Shown: positions 1-10,409 of the stretch, in pieces | How positions within the stretch are numbered: the first letter of the stretch is position 1 | Layout: each line of letters begins with the position of its first letter | From: Dipteris shenzhenensis | Lineage: Eukaryota; Polypodiophyta; Polypodiopsida; Gleicheniales | Direction: 5' to 3' (one strand) | NCBI GenBank assembly: GCA_047967505.1 | Contig: CM106541.1 | DNA: 64,000 nt | Program-made: the position numbers and the translations under genes | Notes under the pieces: model-generated | What the model was told of the DNA's origin: nothing | Database searches by the model: none | The model's input: the letters and a program-made list of their open reading frames with translations, nothing else

Positions 1-1511
1 TGTTGATGCAAAATCGTCACTAGAAAGTGACTGTGTGGTCAAATACCACTTTCATCGGTTTTGCAGATTTGCCCGTGTGAGGCAGAAGCTGTGTTTTTTA
101 TAGTGACAGAATATTTTGCAATGTTTTGAAATGCGTCTGATTCTCTTTCACAAATTGTCATTGAAAAGCTTGACAAGAACAACTTCCAAACATGGAAGTT
201 TAGAATGACGAATTTCCTTATGGGAAAAGGCTATTGGGAGTTCATACAGGAAATGAAGAAGAAACAGTTCTTCCTAATGTTCCCAATCAACAAGAAATGC
301 AGGCATTTAAAGGATGGCATGAGAGAGCCAGAAAAGTTATGTATTGGCTGTTTATCAGTATTTTGGATTCTATGATTGTGCATATTCAGGATGCAAGTAC
401 GCCAAAGGAGGCATGGGATACTTTGGCAAAAATGTACAGCACAAATACACAAGCCAGGAAAATGTAGCTCAAGTAGGAGTTGCACAATGTGCAGAGAGAA
501 AATATGAGCATCAATGAATACCACATGAAGGTGAAGAAAATTGCAGATGCACTTGCTTCCATTGGGTCGCTAGTGGAAGATGATGATTTAGTTTTTGTGA
601 CCTTGAATGGTCTAGGAAAGGATTATAATAATGCACAGTTTCGGACATCCATTTCCGTCCGTGAAAAATTTCTTGATTTTGAGGAGTTGTTTGCTCTTCT
701 AATTTCTGAAGAGCAAAGAAATGGTGGTGCATCTTCTTCAGGAGGAAATTCAAAAGAAACTGTCTTCTACTCAAACGCTAGAAGAGGTAGAGGCATAGAT
801 AGAGGAGGCCGATATGGAGGCCGTGGTAGAAATCAGAATATGCAGCAAACTCAAGAAAACCAGTCCTATGGAGGAGGACGTGGTAACTCTAGAGGCAAGG
901 GGAGCCAAAGAGGCCATGGTGGATGGCAGAGAGGTCAAAATGCAAACAGCAATGTTGAATGCTACTATTGTGGTAAAATGGGTCATATGGCTAAAGACTG
1001 CTACAAAAAGTAGAATGACATCATGAATGGAAAATTTGAGCAAGGGAATTATGCATCTTCTAGTAGACAGGGTGATGATAGAAATGAGTATCTGTTCATG
1101 GTGGAGCACATGACCAATTCTGTGACAAGTGCAGAAGAAAGCAATGATGTGTGGTATGTTGACTCAGGTGCATCAAACCACATGACAGGTCATGCAGAAT
1201 GGATGCAGGATGCAAGAAAAATGGAAAGACCAGGATTTGTGGAGACTGGTGATGATACTGCACATCCTATTGTGCAGATTGGTAAAATTCCTTTGTCTAT
1301 GCAGAATGGGAAAAAGAAATAACTGTCTGATATATTTCATGTCCCAAACATCACCAAGAACCTGGTTTCTGTTGGTCAAATGGTTGAGTAGGGCTTGCAG
1401 GTCAGATTTAATCCTCATGGATGCTTTGTTGAGGATATGAAAAATAACGGTCGCTTGATAGCAAAAGGAAAGAAGAAGGTCAGGATGTTTACGTTGGATG
1501 CGGATATGCAT
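1..1511 (+). mobile_element. Ty1/copia retrotransposon fragment, copy 1 (leader, gag, partial protease)
   Basis: This matches, base for base over long stretches, the internal region of copy 2 (from about 4707) and the reverse copy 3. The window edge removes its 5' LTR. It ends abruptly near 1511, shortly after the protease, where its sequence stops matching copy 2, so integrase, reverse transcriptase, RNase H and 3' LTR are absent. The sequence that follows belongs to another element. Copy 2 and copy 3 are also 5' halves with different 3' breakpoints. Confidence 0.88.
131..1500 (+). pseudogene. copia gag-protease pseudogene (copy 1)
   Basis: Gag of Ty1/copia elements forms the particle that packages element RNA, and the aspartic protease matures it. 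The N-terminal part reads DKNNFQTWKFRMTNFL, the start of the UBN2-type gag domain. Near 958-1005 lies a CCHC zinc knuckle (CYYCGKMGHMAKDC), preceded by an arginine/glycine-rich stretch. Near 1151-1190 is the protease motif WYVDSGASNHMTG with the catalytic DSGA. The reading frame is broken: the ATG context of copy 2 (ATGGCATCTG) is altered, a stop interrupts gag near 465, another closes gag at 1011-1013, and a further stop follows at 1319-1321. No product is expected. The reverse-strand ORFs over this gene are shadows. Confidence 0.85.
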
Positions 1512-1619
1512 TAAACATCATTACTGTATGAGGTTGATAATTTTTCATAATTGTGAGGTTGATAATTTTACTGTGTGAGGTCGACATACAATTAAATATC
1601 TTTTTGATTAATATTCAAT

Positions 1620-2010
1620 TAATGATAGAGGCCAATAGACCCCTTTTGGAGAAAATAATTTTTATTTATTGTTAATGGAAGATAGAGGCCAATAGACCCC
1701 TTTCATCAATGAAAGGGGTCTATTAGCCTCTATATTCCAATAGACCCCTTTCGTCAATGAAAGGGGTCTATTAGCCTTTATATTTAATTAATGGTTCATG
1801 AAAGATAGAGGCCCATAGACCCCTTTCGTCGATGAAAGGGGTCTATTGGCCTCTAGCTTTCATTATTAATAATTGACGAAAAATAGAGTCCAATAGACCC
1901 CTTTCATCGATGAAATAGTCTTTTGACGAATGTGGTCTATGGGCCTCTATCTTTCATAAATAATTGATGAAAGATAGAGTCCAATAGACCCCTTTCATCA
2001 ATGAAACAGT
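1620..2010. repeat. left hairpin array (CCCCTTTCATC/AAAGGGG palindromes)
   Basis: Four to five imperfect palindromes of about 45-50 bp follow each other. Each has an arm like AATAGACCCCTTTC, a 4-6 base centre such as ATCAAT or GTCGAT, and the reverse arm GAAAGGGGTCTATT. They sit near 1683-1733, 1737-1780, 1806-1856, 1886-1952 and 1972-2010, separated by AT-rich spacers. The last two are degraded on their right arm. A looser version occurs at 8500-8775, suggesting subterminal repeats of one transposon. Confidence 0.85.
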
Positions 2011-2511
2011 CTTTTGCATATTTTTAACATCATAATTTATATTCAAAAGGTTAGAGATGTGCTGACCAACCATTTCTTGTTCACCACAATTATAATTTAT
2101 ATCTATCTATTAACTTTAAAATACTTATATCAAATTGTCGGAATGGATATGTAGCAATAATGAAATGTCATTGCTAGCAAGAATGGCTTGCAATAACTCC
2201 CATATGTGTCAAAGAAAGGTTGGGGATTAAAAGGTCTAAGAGTCCATGGTATTATAGTATTGTTATTAACAAATGATGGCTAAAATTTACATCATGGTTC
2301 AGTACCAGTGTCACACTTGTGCCAAATTTCACAAGACCAATCTTACAAAGTTGTGAGTATAAACAATGGGCAGTGTGTGCAAAGCATTTGTGAGCAACTT
2401 TTCTTGTGGCAAACTCTTGTTTCAAATGAGTTCTTGAAACAAACACTCTGCTCTTGATCTCATCCTTTGGACTTCATCTCATTGAGTTGATAGCTCAACT
2501 ATTCCGTTCTT

Positions 2512-3939
2512 ATGGAATCTGTCACAATTCAGAATGAGGATAGATCTTTGCATATGTTTGTTCGCACTTCCGCAGGTAGAGGAGTGTTGTCAGAGATGGT
2601 GCTTGCTAGCCATTTTCAATTCACACTTGGGTCCATATCTGTCCATCAGCACTTTGGTGATAATGGGTCTGATTTGACAATGGAGCTGCAATACAAAGTC
2701 CATGACGATGGATACAAAATGTTTCACCTTGATGCACAGTTTGGTGATATTTTCACCGTGAAGGGAGAAAGATTCAAGCTTGATGACAATGAACTTTAGA
2801 AGACTCTAGTGCACCAAAACAAAAAATATTTCTACTCTGTTTGCAACAAAAATAATGAGGCAAGGAAACATGATTCAGCTAGCAACATTGAGAATGACAA
2901 ACAACATAGTGTCATTGAGATTATTATGCAACTACCTATAAAGAACAGATTGCGTGAGGCCTATGAGAAGGTTGAAATGCACGTCACTATGGATGAGTTG
3001 CCTTCTACTTATGATGGTGATGTTTTCTTTGAGCTACTAGCTACTTCAATGAAACATCGCACAAAAGGTACAGAGTCAAAATTTGATGGTCATGTTTGGA
3101 GTGATACTATTACAACAAATATAGTATTTCCTGGTGTGGTTCGTAGAAAGGAATGTGGAGGTCACCTCCATTGTATAAATGCAACTTGTGGTTATAAAAA
3201 AAGAATTGGGATAGATAATGAGACACAATGGGATGGGAGATTGATTAGAGTGGCCCCAGCAAATGTGTCAATTGAATCATATGGCTCCTTATCATGTATA
3301 CATTGTGGTCATCCACCAATTTGCTTGGAGAGATGTTACTATGAAATGTTACTCTGCATGCCAGAATGTAGAGATGGTGTGAATCTTACTTGTGTAGTCA
3401 TACACCATGGCCATCATAATCATCCCGTTGGAGATGGTTTGACTAGAAGAACAAAGGATGCCATTAAAACCAAAGTTTCTGAAATGGTAAAGGCTGGTGG
3501 TGCTATATGCCCTAAAGGGATACAAAATATAATTGTCCAAGACATTATTCTGGAAACTTTATTGTCTAAAAAAGTGCAAGATGGGATTAAGATATCGGAT
3601 GTTGAGCTACAAGATTTGCTAAAACAATGTGAACCTTTGCTCGACAAAAGAAGGTAATTACCATAATATTTGTTATTGCATTGGTTTATTAAATTATGTT
3701 ATTGACAATGAATATTGACCAACTTTATGTCTGTGTATAGATTATCAAGATGGATTGAGGAGGGTCGACGTGACTCTCGACCTGTGTCAGATGGGCTAGA
3801 TGGAATTTTATACTTGAAAAGACATTGTAAATATAATTATTTCCTACGTGTAGTGTTTCCTGGACAATTGCAACATAGTTCATTCAGCAGGTGTCATGTA
3901 TTTAAAATGTCTACCCAAGGTTCTGGTTCAGGGGTTGAT
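2512..3939 (+). pseudogene. MULE/FAR1-like transposase, N-terminal part (two exons)
   Basis: Exon 1 (2512-3652) is open except for one in-frame TAG at 2797-2799, giving about 380 codons. Its second half is rich in paired cysteines and histidines: CGGHLHCINATC, CIHCGHPPIC, then HHGHHNHP, the hallmark of WRKY-GCM1-type fingers at the N terminus of FAR1 and MULE transposases. A GTAATT donor at 3653 and a TATAG acceptor ending at 3739 splice in phase to exon 2 (3740 onward, reading LSRWIEEGRRDSRP). Exon 2 is cut at 3939 by the 5' LTR of copia copy 2. The TAG and the insertion make it a pseudogene. The family is inferred from the HNHP finger and the SWIM piece downstream. DNA binding is the likely role of this part. 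Confidence 0.55.
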
Positions 3940-4291
3940 TGTTGAGATATCGAGCTCCACTCGCGGTATGCCAGGGTGACTGTTGTGCATTTATGTCACC
4001 GACTTGTTAGCTGGAGATGCGGTTGGTACACCGCCCACGAATAATAGCTGGATGATAGCTATCCTTATCTACACTAGTTCGTGGCTCAGTTAGTATGCCA
4101 CCTTAGTTAGTTGAGTTTGGTTTGAGACCCACATATAGGGTTCTTCTATTTCTTTGTATTAGAGTTCTTTTGGCTTTCACAACTAAGAAGAGGAAAACTG
4201 TTTTCAGCCTCCACCTTTGTGTGTATTCCCCCATTGTGATTGTGAGAAAGCCTCAAGTGAGACTCCTTCCCTCTCTCCCACTATCTTCACA
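3940..4291 (+). repeat. 5' LTR of copia copy 2 (352 bp)
   Basis: The LTR opens with TGTTGAG and closes with TTCACA immediately before the primer binding site. It matches, in reverse, 10410-10762, which supports both boundaries. It contains the promoter and RNA start of the element in the normal copia layout, but I could not place a TATA box with confidence. Confidence 0.85.
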
Positions 4292-4303
4292 TGGTATCAG
4301 AGC
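4292..4303 (+). other. copia primer binding site
   Basis: TGGTATCAGAGC directly follows the LTR. This is the standard plant copia site complementary to initiator methionine tRNA, where minus-strand synthesis starts. Confidence 0.9.
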
Positions 4304-4836
4304 CTTGTTCGTGGTAAGGAGCTCAAGAAAGCAAGCCAAGTTCGTGGTGTCCTGGTAAGAGGACCAGTGTTGCTTTCCTATTTCGAGTTTGGGAGCAAAT
4401 CTCTGCAGGTAGCACAGCCAGAAGTGCAGGAGTGCACTGTTTCAGATTGAGACACCCTTCGCGGTGTGGCAAGAGCGCAGTATATGCTGCGGGAGTGGGC
4501 GAAGCCCTTAGTGACTTTATTTTTCTGATTTGAGGCCATTTCGGGGCCCGTTTTGGAGGCGGAAGTTCTCCACAGGCACTCAGAAAAAGGCCCTGTTTTT
4601 GCTGTGCGACCACTACTCGGCTAGTCGGGGGTGAAAAGTTGCCGCAAAAATTGCATCATATGCCTGTGTGCAGAGATTTTGGGAGTTGCAGATTCATGCT
4701 TGTTGCCTGTTCATGCAAAATCGTCACTAGGAAGTGACTGTGTGGTAAAATACCACTTTCGTCAGTTTTGCAGATCTGCCCGTGTGAGGCAAAAGCTGTG
4801 TTTTTGCAGTGACAGAATATTTTGCAGTGTTCTGTA

Positions 4837-6405
4837 ATGGCATCTGATTCTCTTTCACAGATTGTCACTGAAAAGATTGACAAGAACAACTTCCAGGCAT
4901 GGAAGTTTAGAATGACGAATTTCTTGATGGGAAAAGGCTATTGGGAGTTCATTACATGAAATGAAGAAGAACCTGTTCTTCCTAATGTTCCCAGTCAATA
5001 GGAAATGCAGGCATTCAAAGGATGGCATGAGAGAGCCAGGAAAGTTATGTACTGGCTGTCTATCAGTATTTCGGACTCCATGATTGTGCATATTCAGGAT
5101 GCAAGTACGCCAAAGGTGGCATGGGATACTTTGGCTAAAATGTACAGCACAAATACGTAGGCCAGGAAAATGCAACTCAAACAGGAGTTGCATAATGTGC
5201 AGAGAGAAAACATGAGCATCAATGACTACCACATGAAGGTGAAGAAAATTGCGGATGCACTTGCTTCCATTGGGTCGCCAGTGGATGATGACGATTTGGT
5301 TTCTGTGACCTTGAATGGTCTAGGAAAGGATTATGCACAGTTCCGGACATCCATTGCCATCCGTGAAAAATTTCCTGATTTTGAGGAGCTGATTGCTCTT
5401 CTAATTTCTGAAGAGCAGAGAAATGGTGGTGCATCTTCTTCAGCAGGAACTTCAAAAGAAACTGTCTTCTACTCAAATGCTGGCAGAGGTAGAGGAGGCC
5501 GATCTGCAGGCCGTGGTAGAAATCAGAATATGTAGCAAACGTAAGAAAACCAGTCCTATGCAGGAGGATGTGGTAACTCTAGAGGCAGGGGGAGCCAAAG
5601 AGGCCGTGGTGGATGGCAAAGAAGCCAAAATGCAAACAGCAATGTTGAATGCTACTATTGTGGCAAAATGGGTCATATGGCTAAGGACTGCTATAAAAAG
5701 CAGAATGACATTATGAGTGGAAAATTGCAGCAAGGCAATTATGCATCTTCTAGCAGGCAGGGTGATGACAGAAATGAGCATCTATTTATGGTGCAGCATA
5801 TGACCAATTCTGTGACAAGTGCAGAAGAACAAAATGATGTGTGGTATGTTGACTCAGGTGTGTCAAACCACATGACAGGTCATGCAGAATGGATGCAAGA
5901 TGCAAGGAAGATGGAAAAGCCAGGATTTGTGGAGACTGGTGATGATACTGCACATCCTATTGTGCAGATTGGCAAAATTCCTTTGTCTATGCAGGATGGG
6001 AAAAAGAAATACTTGTCTGATGTATTTCATGTCCCGAACATCACCAAGAACCTGGTTTCTATTGGTCAGATGGTTGAGCAAGGCTTGCAGGTCAGATTTA
6101 ATCCTCATGGATGCTTTGTTGAGGATATGAAAAATAATGGTCGCTTGATAGCAAAAGGAAAGAAGAAGGGCAGGATGTTTACGTTGGATGCGGACATGCC
6201 TGAATTGAGTGCAGCAATGTTTGCACATGGGACCGGTGTAGTTGCAGATATTGATATCTGGCACAAATGCATTGGTCATGTTAATATACAGCGACTTAAA
6301 TCAATGCAAGCCCAAAATATTGTTGCAGGATCGCCTAAATTCAAGGTTGCAGAAATGCACAAGGTTTGTGAAGCCTGTCAATTTGGAAAACAGGCAAGGA
6401 ATTCA
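4837..6405 (+). pseudogene. copia gag-protease-GAG-pre-integrase pseudogene (copy 2)
   Basis: The best preserved of the three copies. Gag opens at ATG 4837 (MASDSLSQIVTEKIDKNN). A zinc knuckle CYYCGKMGHMAKDC lies near 5648-5690. The protease motif reads WYVDSGVSNHMTG, with valine where copy 1 has alanine in DSGA. The GAG-pre-integrase region (DIWHKCIGHVNIQRL to CEACQFGKQARN) lies near 6255-6405. Several premature stops break gag (near 4957, 5000, 5158 and 5533-5543). From 5668 the frame stays open through the protease and runs past the copia boundary into the MULE-like sequence. Catalysis by the protease is doubtful because of the DSGV change and missing partners. Confidence 0.85.
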
Positions 6406-7035
6406 AATATATGTGAGGATGATAGTCACCGCCCTGAGTACAATTATGCAAATAAGAAAAAATACACCATGTCTCCAAAATCTAGTACTAAATTTGCAAC
6501 AGAGAGCTTTGAGGATGATGATTCCAAGAGTGTACAAGAATATGAAGTGCATGATGCAAATTGGGCATTACGAAGAGTTCCTATAACAAGCCAAGTTCGT
6601 TGCCAGGCTTGGCTTGGACAAGGAGGAAAATGTAACAAGCTTGTCAATATAAAGGATCGTGAAAATCGACGTGGAGTTGTTGCACCATCATTCTTTGGGA
6701 GGATTCAAACACCAATTGGAGTGCGCTCCCAAATGATTTGGTTTTGTGGAAATGATGTAACCCACACGTGGAAGCCATCAACTAGCATTACATGTATTCC
6801 AGGACCATCACCAGGAAGGTGGAAGGTTCAATCAGGAACATCCTTGACAAGTGTAGATATTGCCAGGTTGACAAGCTCGGGGTTTGTCATATTAGGAGTG
6901 TCACCTCCAATGGTGGGTGCAAGTTGTGCTTCACCAATTCATGCCCATGATGAAACAATAGTATTGCATGAAGATCGACCTCGGCGTCGAGATGGCAAAG
7001 CAATGAGATGGCGAGACCAAATCTCAAAGAAATAG
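5668..7035 (+). CDS. chimeric 455-codon ORF: copia gag-end/protease fused to MULE-like sequence
   Basis: An uninterrupted frame starts at an internal methionine within the gag zinc knuckle. It passes through the copia protease and GAG-pre-integrase (to about residue 246), then reads in frame across the element junction near 6405. From there it encodes about 210 residues unrelated to copia, starting near EDDSHRPEYNYANKK. The second part has paired Cys and Trp (CQAWLGQGGKC) and a basic end (EDRPRRRDGK). The fusion is seen directly. Expression is unknown, and the start lies inside a pseudogene, so it may simply be an accident of the insertion. Confidence 0.4.
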   Translation: MGHMAKDCYKKQNDIMSGKLQQGNYASSSRQGDDRNEHLFMVQHMTNSVTSAEEQNDVWYVDSGVSNHMTGHAEWMQDARKMEKPGFVETGDDTAHPIVQIGKIPLSMQDGKKKYLSDVFHVPNITKNLVSIGQMVEQGLQVRFNPHGCFVEDMKNNGRLIAKGKKKGRMFTLDADMPELSAAMFAHGTGVVADIDIWHKCIGHVNIQRLKSMQAQNIVAGSPKFKVAEMHKVCEACQFGKQARNSNICEDDSHRPEYNYANKKKYTMSPKSSTKFATESFEDDDSKSVQEYEVHDANWALRRVPITSQVRCQAWLGQGGKCNKLVNIKDRENRRGVVAPSFFGRIQTPIGVRSQMIWFCGNDVTHTWKPSTSITCIPGPSPGRWKVQSGTSLTSVDIARLTSSGFVILGVSPPMVGASCASPIHAHDETIVLHEDRPRRRDGKAMRWRDQISKK

Positions 7036-7334
7036 AAGATAGAATTCAGAGGTCATTGGTCATGAAATGCATTGTTAAGGACACGACAGTCGTGAAGGCC
7101 ATGGAGCATGCTGAGTTCATTGTTTCTATAGAAGGATCAATGCAAAAAGGTATTGAATACAAGGTTGACATTTCTCCATTTCCTTCTTGCAATTGTGAGG
7201 ACTTCATTGGACGATCATGCAAATTGGATGCCTATATTCCATGCAAACATATTTATTACATCTTCGTTTCATACCTTGGATTGGATCTCGATTGGATAGC
7301 AGAAATAATCTGTTTCTTCACCAAGCCACCTTGA
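6406..7334 (+). pseudogene. MULE-like transposase C-terminal part with SWIM zinc finger
   Basis: This resumes the DNA transposon after copia copy 2. The first part, open to 7035, carries CQAWLGQGGKCNKL and other scattered cysteines that I do not recognise. A second frame (7008-7334) reads KAMEHAEFIVSIEG and then CNCEDFIGRSC ... CKHIYYIF, matching the SWIM pattern CxCx(n)CxH found at the C terminus of MULE and FAR1 proteins. The two frames overlap by 28 bases, so either a small indel or an unseen intron separates them. The central DDE catalytic domain is missing, so no active transposase is encoded. Confidence 0.55.
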
Positions 7335-8499
7335 GTAAAAAAGAGATATTCCAGGCATTGTCCCACATACATTGAGGTTTAGTTTTTGGAGACTGTACTT
7401 TCATGATGGTCAATAGAAAATGGAAGGGCTATTATAATAATCCTTTTTCCATGAGGATTTTGAACCACAAAAATGGTATTTTTTTGAGGACTGAACCTTC
7501 ATGATGTTGAATACAAAATGAAAAGTTATGTATAATAATCCTTCTTTCCATGAAGATTTTGAACCACAAGAACAATGTTTTTGGATCCTTTTGCATTTCT
7601 CCTTGTGTAAATTTTTATTTGTTTCTCTACTTGTTGATAATTATGGTAGGACGCTTTGTAGGAAACTTATTTGAAATAATGTGAACTCAACACATCTAGT
7701 AGCAAAATACCAAACTATGAGTGTAAAATATTGACTTAAAATTTGGCTATATTTGTTACATTTCCTTTTGTACCTTGGATTGGATATAAGAAATCCTTTT
7801 TTCCATGAGTAATGTGAACCACAAGGATAGTGTGCTAATTATTATCCACTTGACATATGTGGTAGGACATTTTGAAGGATTATTTTACATCATGTCTTCA
7901 TTTTCATTTGCATAGGTTGAAAACTTATTTGAAATAATATGAACATGTATTGGAATATACAACAAATAAAAAAATAGAAAATATTGTGAGTGTATTTGAC
8001 TTAAAATTGGCCTATAATATTTAAATATTACTTATATGGATAGGAAAGATAATATTTTTGGTCACCAAGCTAACTTGAGTACAAAAGAGATCTTTATAGC
8101 ATTATCTTGCATGCCTCAAGGCCTCGTTTTTGCAGATTGCACACCTTCATGATGTTGAAAAAAATTTGAAAGGACTATTATAATAATACTTTTTGTGATG
8201 AAGATTTTGAACCACCAAAATAATGTTTTGGAGTCTTTTTCAATACTCGTTATGGAAACTTTGGGTTATTTCTATACTTGATACTTGATATTGTGATAAT
8301 TGTGATGGGACGCCTTGTAGGATGATTTTACAATCACAAAACTTTGAACGTGTCTTTTATGTGATAAATCATATCTTCATTTGTAGTGATGTAGGTTGGA
8401 AACATATTAGAATTGTCAATATAGAATAATTAGAAAACTATGAGTGGAAAATATTTTGACTTAAATTGCTAAGGTCAAACGTAATCTTTTTTTTTTTTT
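7335..8499. repeat. AT-rich tail of the MULE-like element with direct repeats
   Basis: No gene is visible. A block of about 80-100 bp containing CTTCATGATG, TATTATAATAATCCTT and GAAGATTTTGAACCAC recurs near 7399, 7498 and 8146, with partial traces near 7790. A second motif (GAACATGT... AACTATGAGTG ... TTGACTTAAAATT) recurs near 7710, 7940 and 8435. These look like diverged internal duplications in the 3' part of the element. Confidence 0.6.
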
Positions 8500-8775
8500 G
8501 TGGACTATACATCCCTTTTAATCAAAAAAGGGGTCTAGCAACTTCAAGATTTGTTTTTTGGTTATTAGTTGTTGTGGTTTATTAGTTTACAAGGATAACC
8601 ACTTCTTTTATTGAGCAATATGGACCCTTCATTTACAAAATGGTTTCATAATCATGGCCTCATTTCATGAACTTCAAGAGTTAGAAAACTTGTTTAGTCA
8701 GAAATGAGGATATCCATTTCTTTTCTTAAGCAATATGACCCCTTTATTCACAAAAGGGGTCCATATACTTGGATT
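8500..8775. repeat. right hairpin array of the MULE-like element
   Basis: Two to three degraded palindromes with the same CCCCTTT/AAAGGGG core as the left array occur near 8508-8535, 8620-8650 and 8728-8770 (for example GACCCCTTTATTC ... AAAAGGGGTCC). Placement on the far side of the transposase pieces suggests subterminal repeats. Confidence 0.65.
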
Positions 8776-8868
8776 TTTTTCATAAACTTTGACACAAAAA
8801 AACTACATTCTGATCCAATTTGCTCAAATGCTCAGATGGTATTGCTCAAAAATTAGAAATCCCCCATC

Positions 8869-9865
8869 CATTCTGCATGACATGTCATGTGGCTTGACGC
8901 ACCTGAGTCAACATACCTCACATCATTGCTTTCTTCTGCACTTGTCACAGAATTGATCATTTGCTGCACCATAAACAGATGCTCATTTCTCTCATCACCT
9001 TGTCTACTAGAGGATGCATAATTGCCTTGCTGCAATTTTCCAGTCATGATGTTATTCTACTTTTTATACCAGTCTTTAACCATATGACCCATTTTACCAT
9101 AGTAGTAGCATTCAACATTGCTGTTTGCATTTTGGCCTCTCTGCCATCCACCATGACCTCTTTGGCTTCCCTTGCCTCTAAAGTTACCACATGCTCCTCC
9201 ATCGGATTGGTTTTCTTGAATTTGCTGCATATTCTGATTTCTTCCATGGCCTCCAGATCAGCCTCCTCTACCTCTACCTCTACCTCTTCCAGCATTTGAG
9301 TAGAAGACAGTTTCTTTTGAAGTTCCTCCTAAAGAAGATGCACCACCATTTCTCTGCTCTTCAAAAATTAGAAGAGCAATCAAATCCTCAAAATCAGGAA
9401 AATTCTCATGGACGACAATGGATGTCCGAAATTGTGCATACTCCTTTCCTAAACCATTTAAGGTAAAAAAAACTAAATCATCATCTTCCACTGGTGACCC
9501 AATGGAAGCAAGTGCATCTACAATCTTCTTTACCTTCATGTGGTAGTCATTGATGTTCATATTTTCTCTCTGCACATTATGCAACTCCTGCTTGAGCTGC
9601 ATTTTCTTGGCTTGCGTATTTGTGTTATACATTTTTGCCAACACCTCCTTTGGCGTGCTTGCATCCTAAATATGCACAACCATAGAATCTAAAATACTAA
9701 TAGATAGCCATTACATTTCCTGTTGGTTGGGAACATTAGGAAGAACAGGTTCTTCAGCTCTAGTAATGAACACCCAAGGAAATTCATCATTCTAAACTTA
9801 CATGCTTGGAAGTTTTTCTTGTCAAGTTTTTCAGTGACAATCTATGAAAGAGAATGAGACGCCAT
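8869..9865 (-). pseudogene. copia gag-protease pseudogene (copy 3, reverse)
   Basis: Gag starts at ATG 9865 in the same context as copy 2. A stretch of 128 codons (9644-9258) covers the middle of gag with KQELHNVQRENMNINDYHMK, and the zinc knuckle follows near 9110-9070 in a different frame with partial cysteine changes. The protease reads VDSGASSHMTCH near 8915-8880 before the copy is cut. Frame changes near 9700, 9290 and 9050 rule out a complete product. Confidence 0.8.
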
Positions 9866-10397
9866 TATAGAACACTACAAAATATTCTGTCACTGCAAAA
9901 AACACAACTTTTGCCTCACAAGGGCAAATCTGCAATACTGACAAAAGTGGTATTTGACCAGACAGTCACTTCCTAATGATGATTTTGCATCAACAGGCAA
10001 TAAGAATGATTCTGTCACTCCCAATATCTCTGTGCACAAGCATACGATGCAATTTCTACAGTAACTTTTCACCAAACTACAGAATAGTGGTTGCACAACA
10101 AAAACAGGGCGCTTTTCTGAGTGCCTCCGGAAAACTTTCGCCACCAAAACAAGCCTTGAAATGGCCTCGAAGCAAAAAAATAATGCCACCGAGGGATTTG
10201 CCATCGCTCGCAGTATATAGTGTCCTCTTGCCACACTGCAAAGAGCGTCCCAATCTAAGACAGTGCACTCTTGCACTTCCCAGCTGTGCTACCTGCAAAG
10301 ATTTGCTCCCAAACTCGAAAAAGGAAAGCAACACTGATCCTTTTACCAAGACACCGTGAACTTGATTTGCTTTCTTAAGCTCCTTACCATGAACCGG

Positions 10398-10409
10398 GCT
10401 CTGATACCA
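10398..10409 (-). other. copia primer binding site (copy 3)
   Basis: The reverse complement reads TGGTATCAGAGC, next to the LTR edge at 10410, identical to the site in copy 2. Confidence 0.88.

Larger units (their letters stand above)
3940..6405 (+). mobile_element. Ty1/copia retrotransposon fragment, copy 2 (5' LTR to GAG-pre-integrase)
   Basis: It begins with a 5' LTR opening TGTTGAGATATC, followed by a copia primer binding site, leader, gag, protease and the GAG-pre-integrase region. It stops near 6405 and lacks integrase core, reverse transcriptase and 3' LTR. It lies inside the MULE-like transposase gene. No 5-bp target duplication joins 3939 to 6406, so part of the host element and the rest of copia were lost together. 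Confidence 0.88.
1512..8868. mobile_element. MULE-like DNA transposon with hairpin-array borders, disrupted
   Basis: The segment lies between inverted copia fragments (copy 1 left, copy 3 right). It has palindromic CCCCTTT/AAAGGGG arrays near both ends (1620-2010 and 8500-8775). It encodes split pieces of a transposase-like protein: a zinc-binding N-terminal region ending in HHGHHNHP and a C-terminal SWIM-type zinc finger. FAR1/MULE transposases have this order (WRKY-GCM1-like finger, DDE domain, SWIM). The DDE portion is not visible and is replaced by copia copy 2. Terminal inverted repeats and a target duplication were not found, so the ends are inferred from the flanking breakpoints. The MULE assignment rests on the domain order only. 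Confidence 0.55.

Noticed and set aside
231-524. Reverse-strand 97-aa ORF over copia gag, and similar ones at 4855-5232, 5863-6279 and 5473-5781
   Set aside because: They are exact shadows of forward gag/protease and recur only because the copia copies repeat.
9258-9644. Functional gag in copia copy 3
   Set aside because: Only 128 codons stay open and the flanking gag parts are in other frames.
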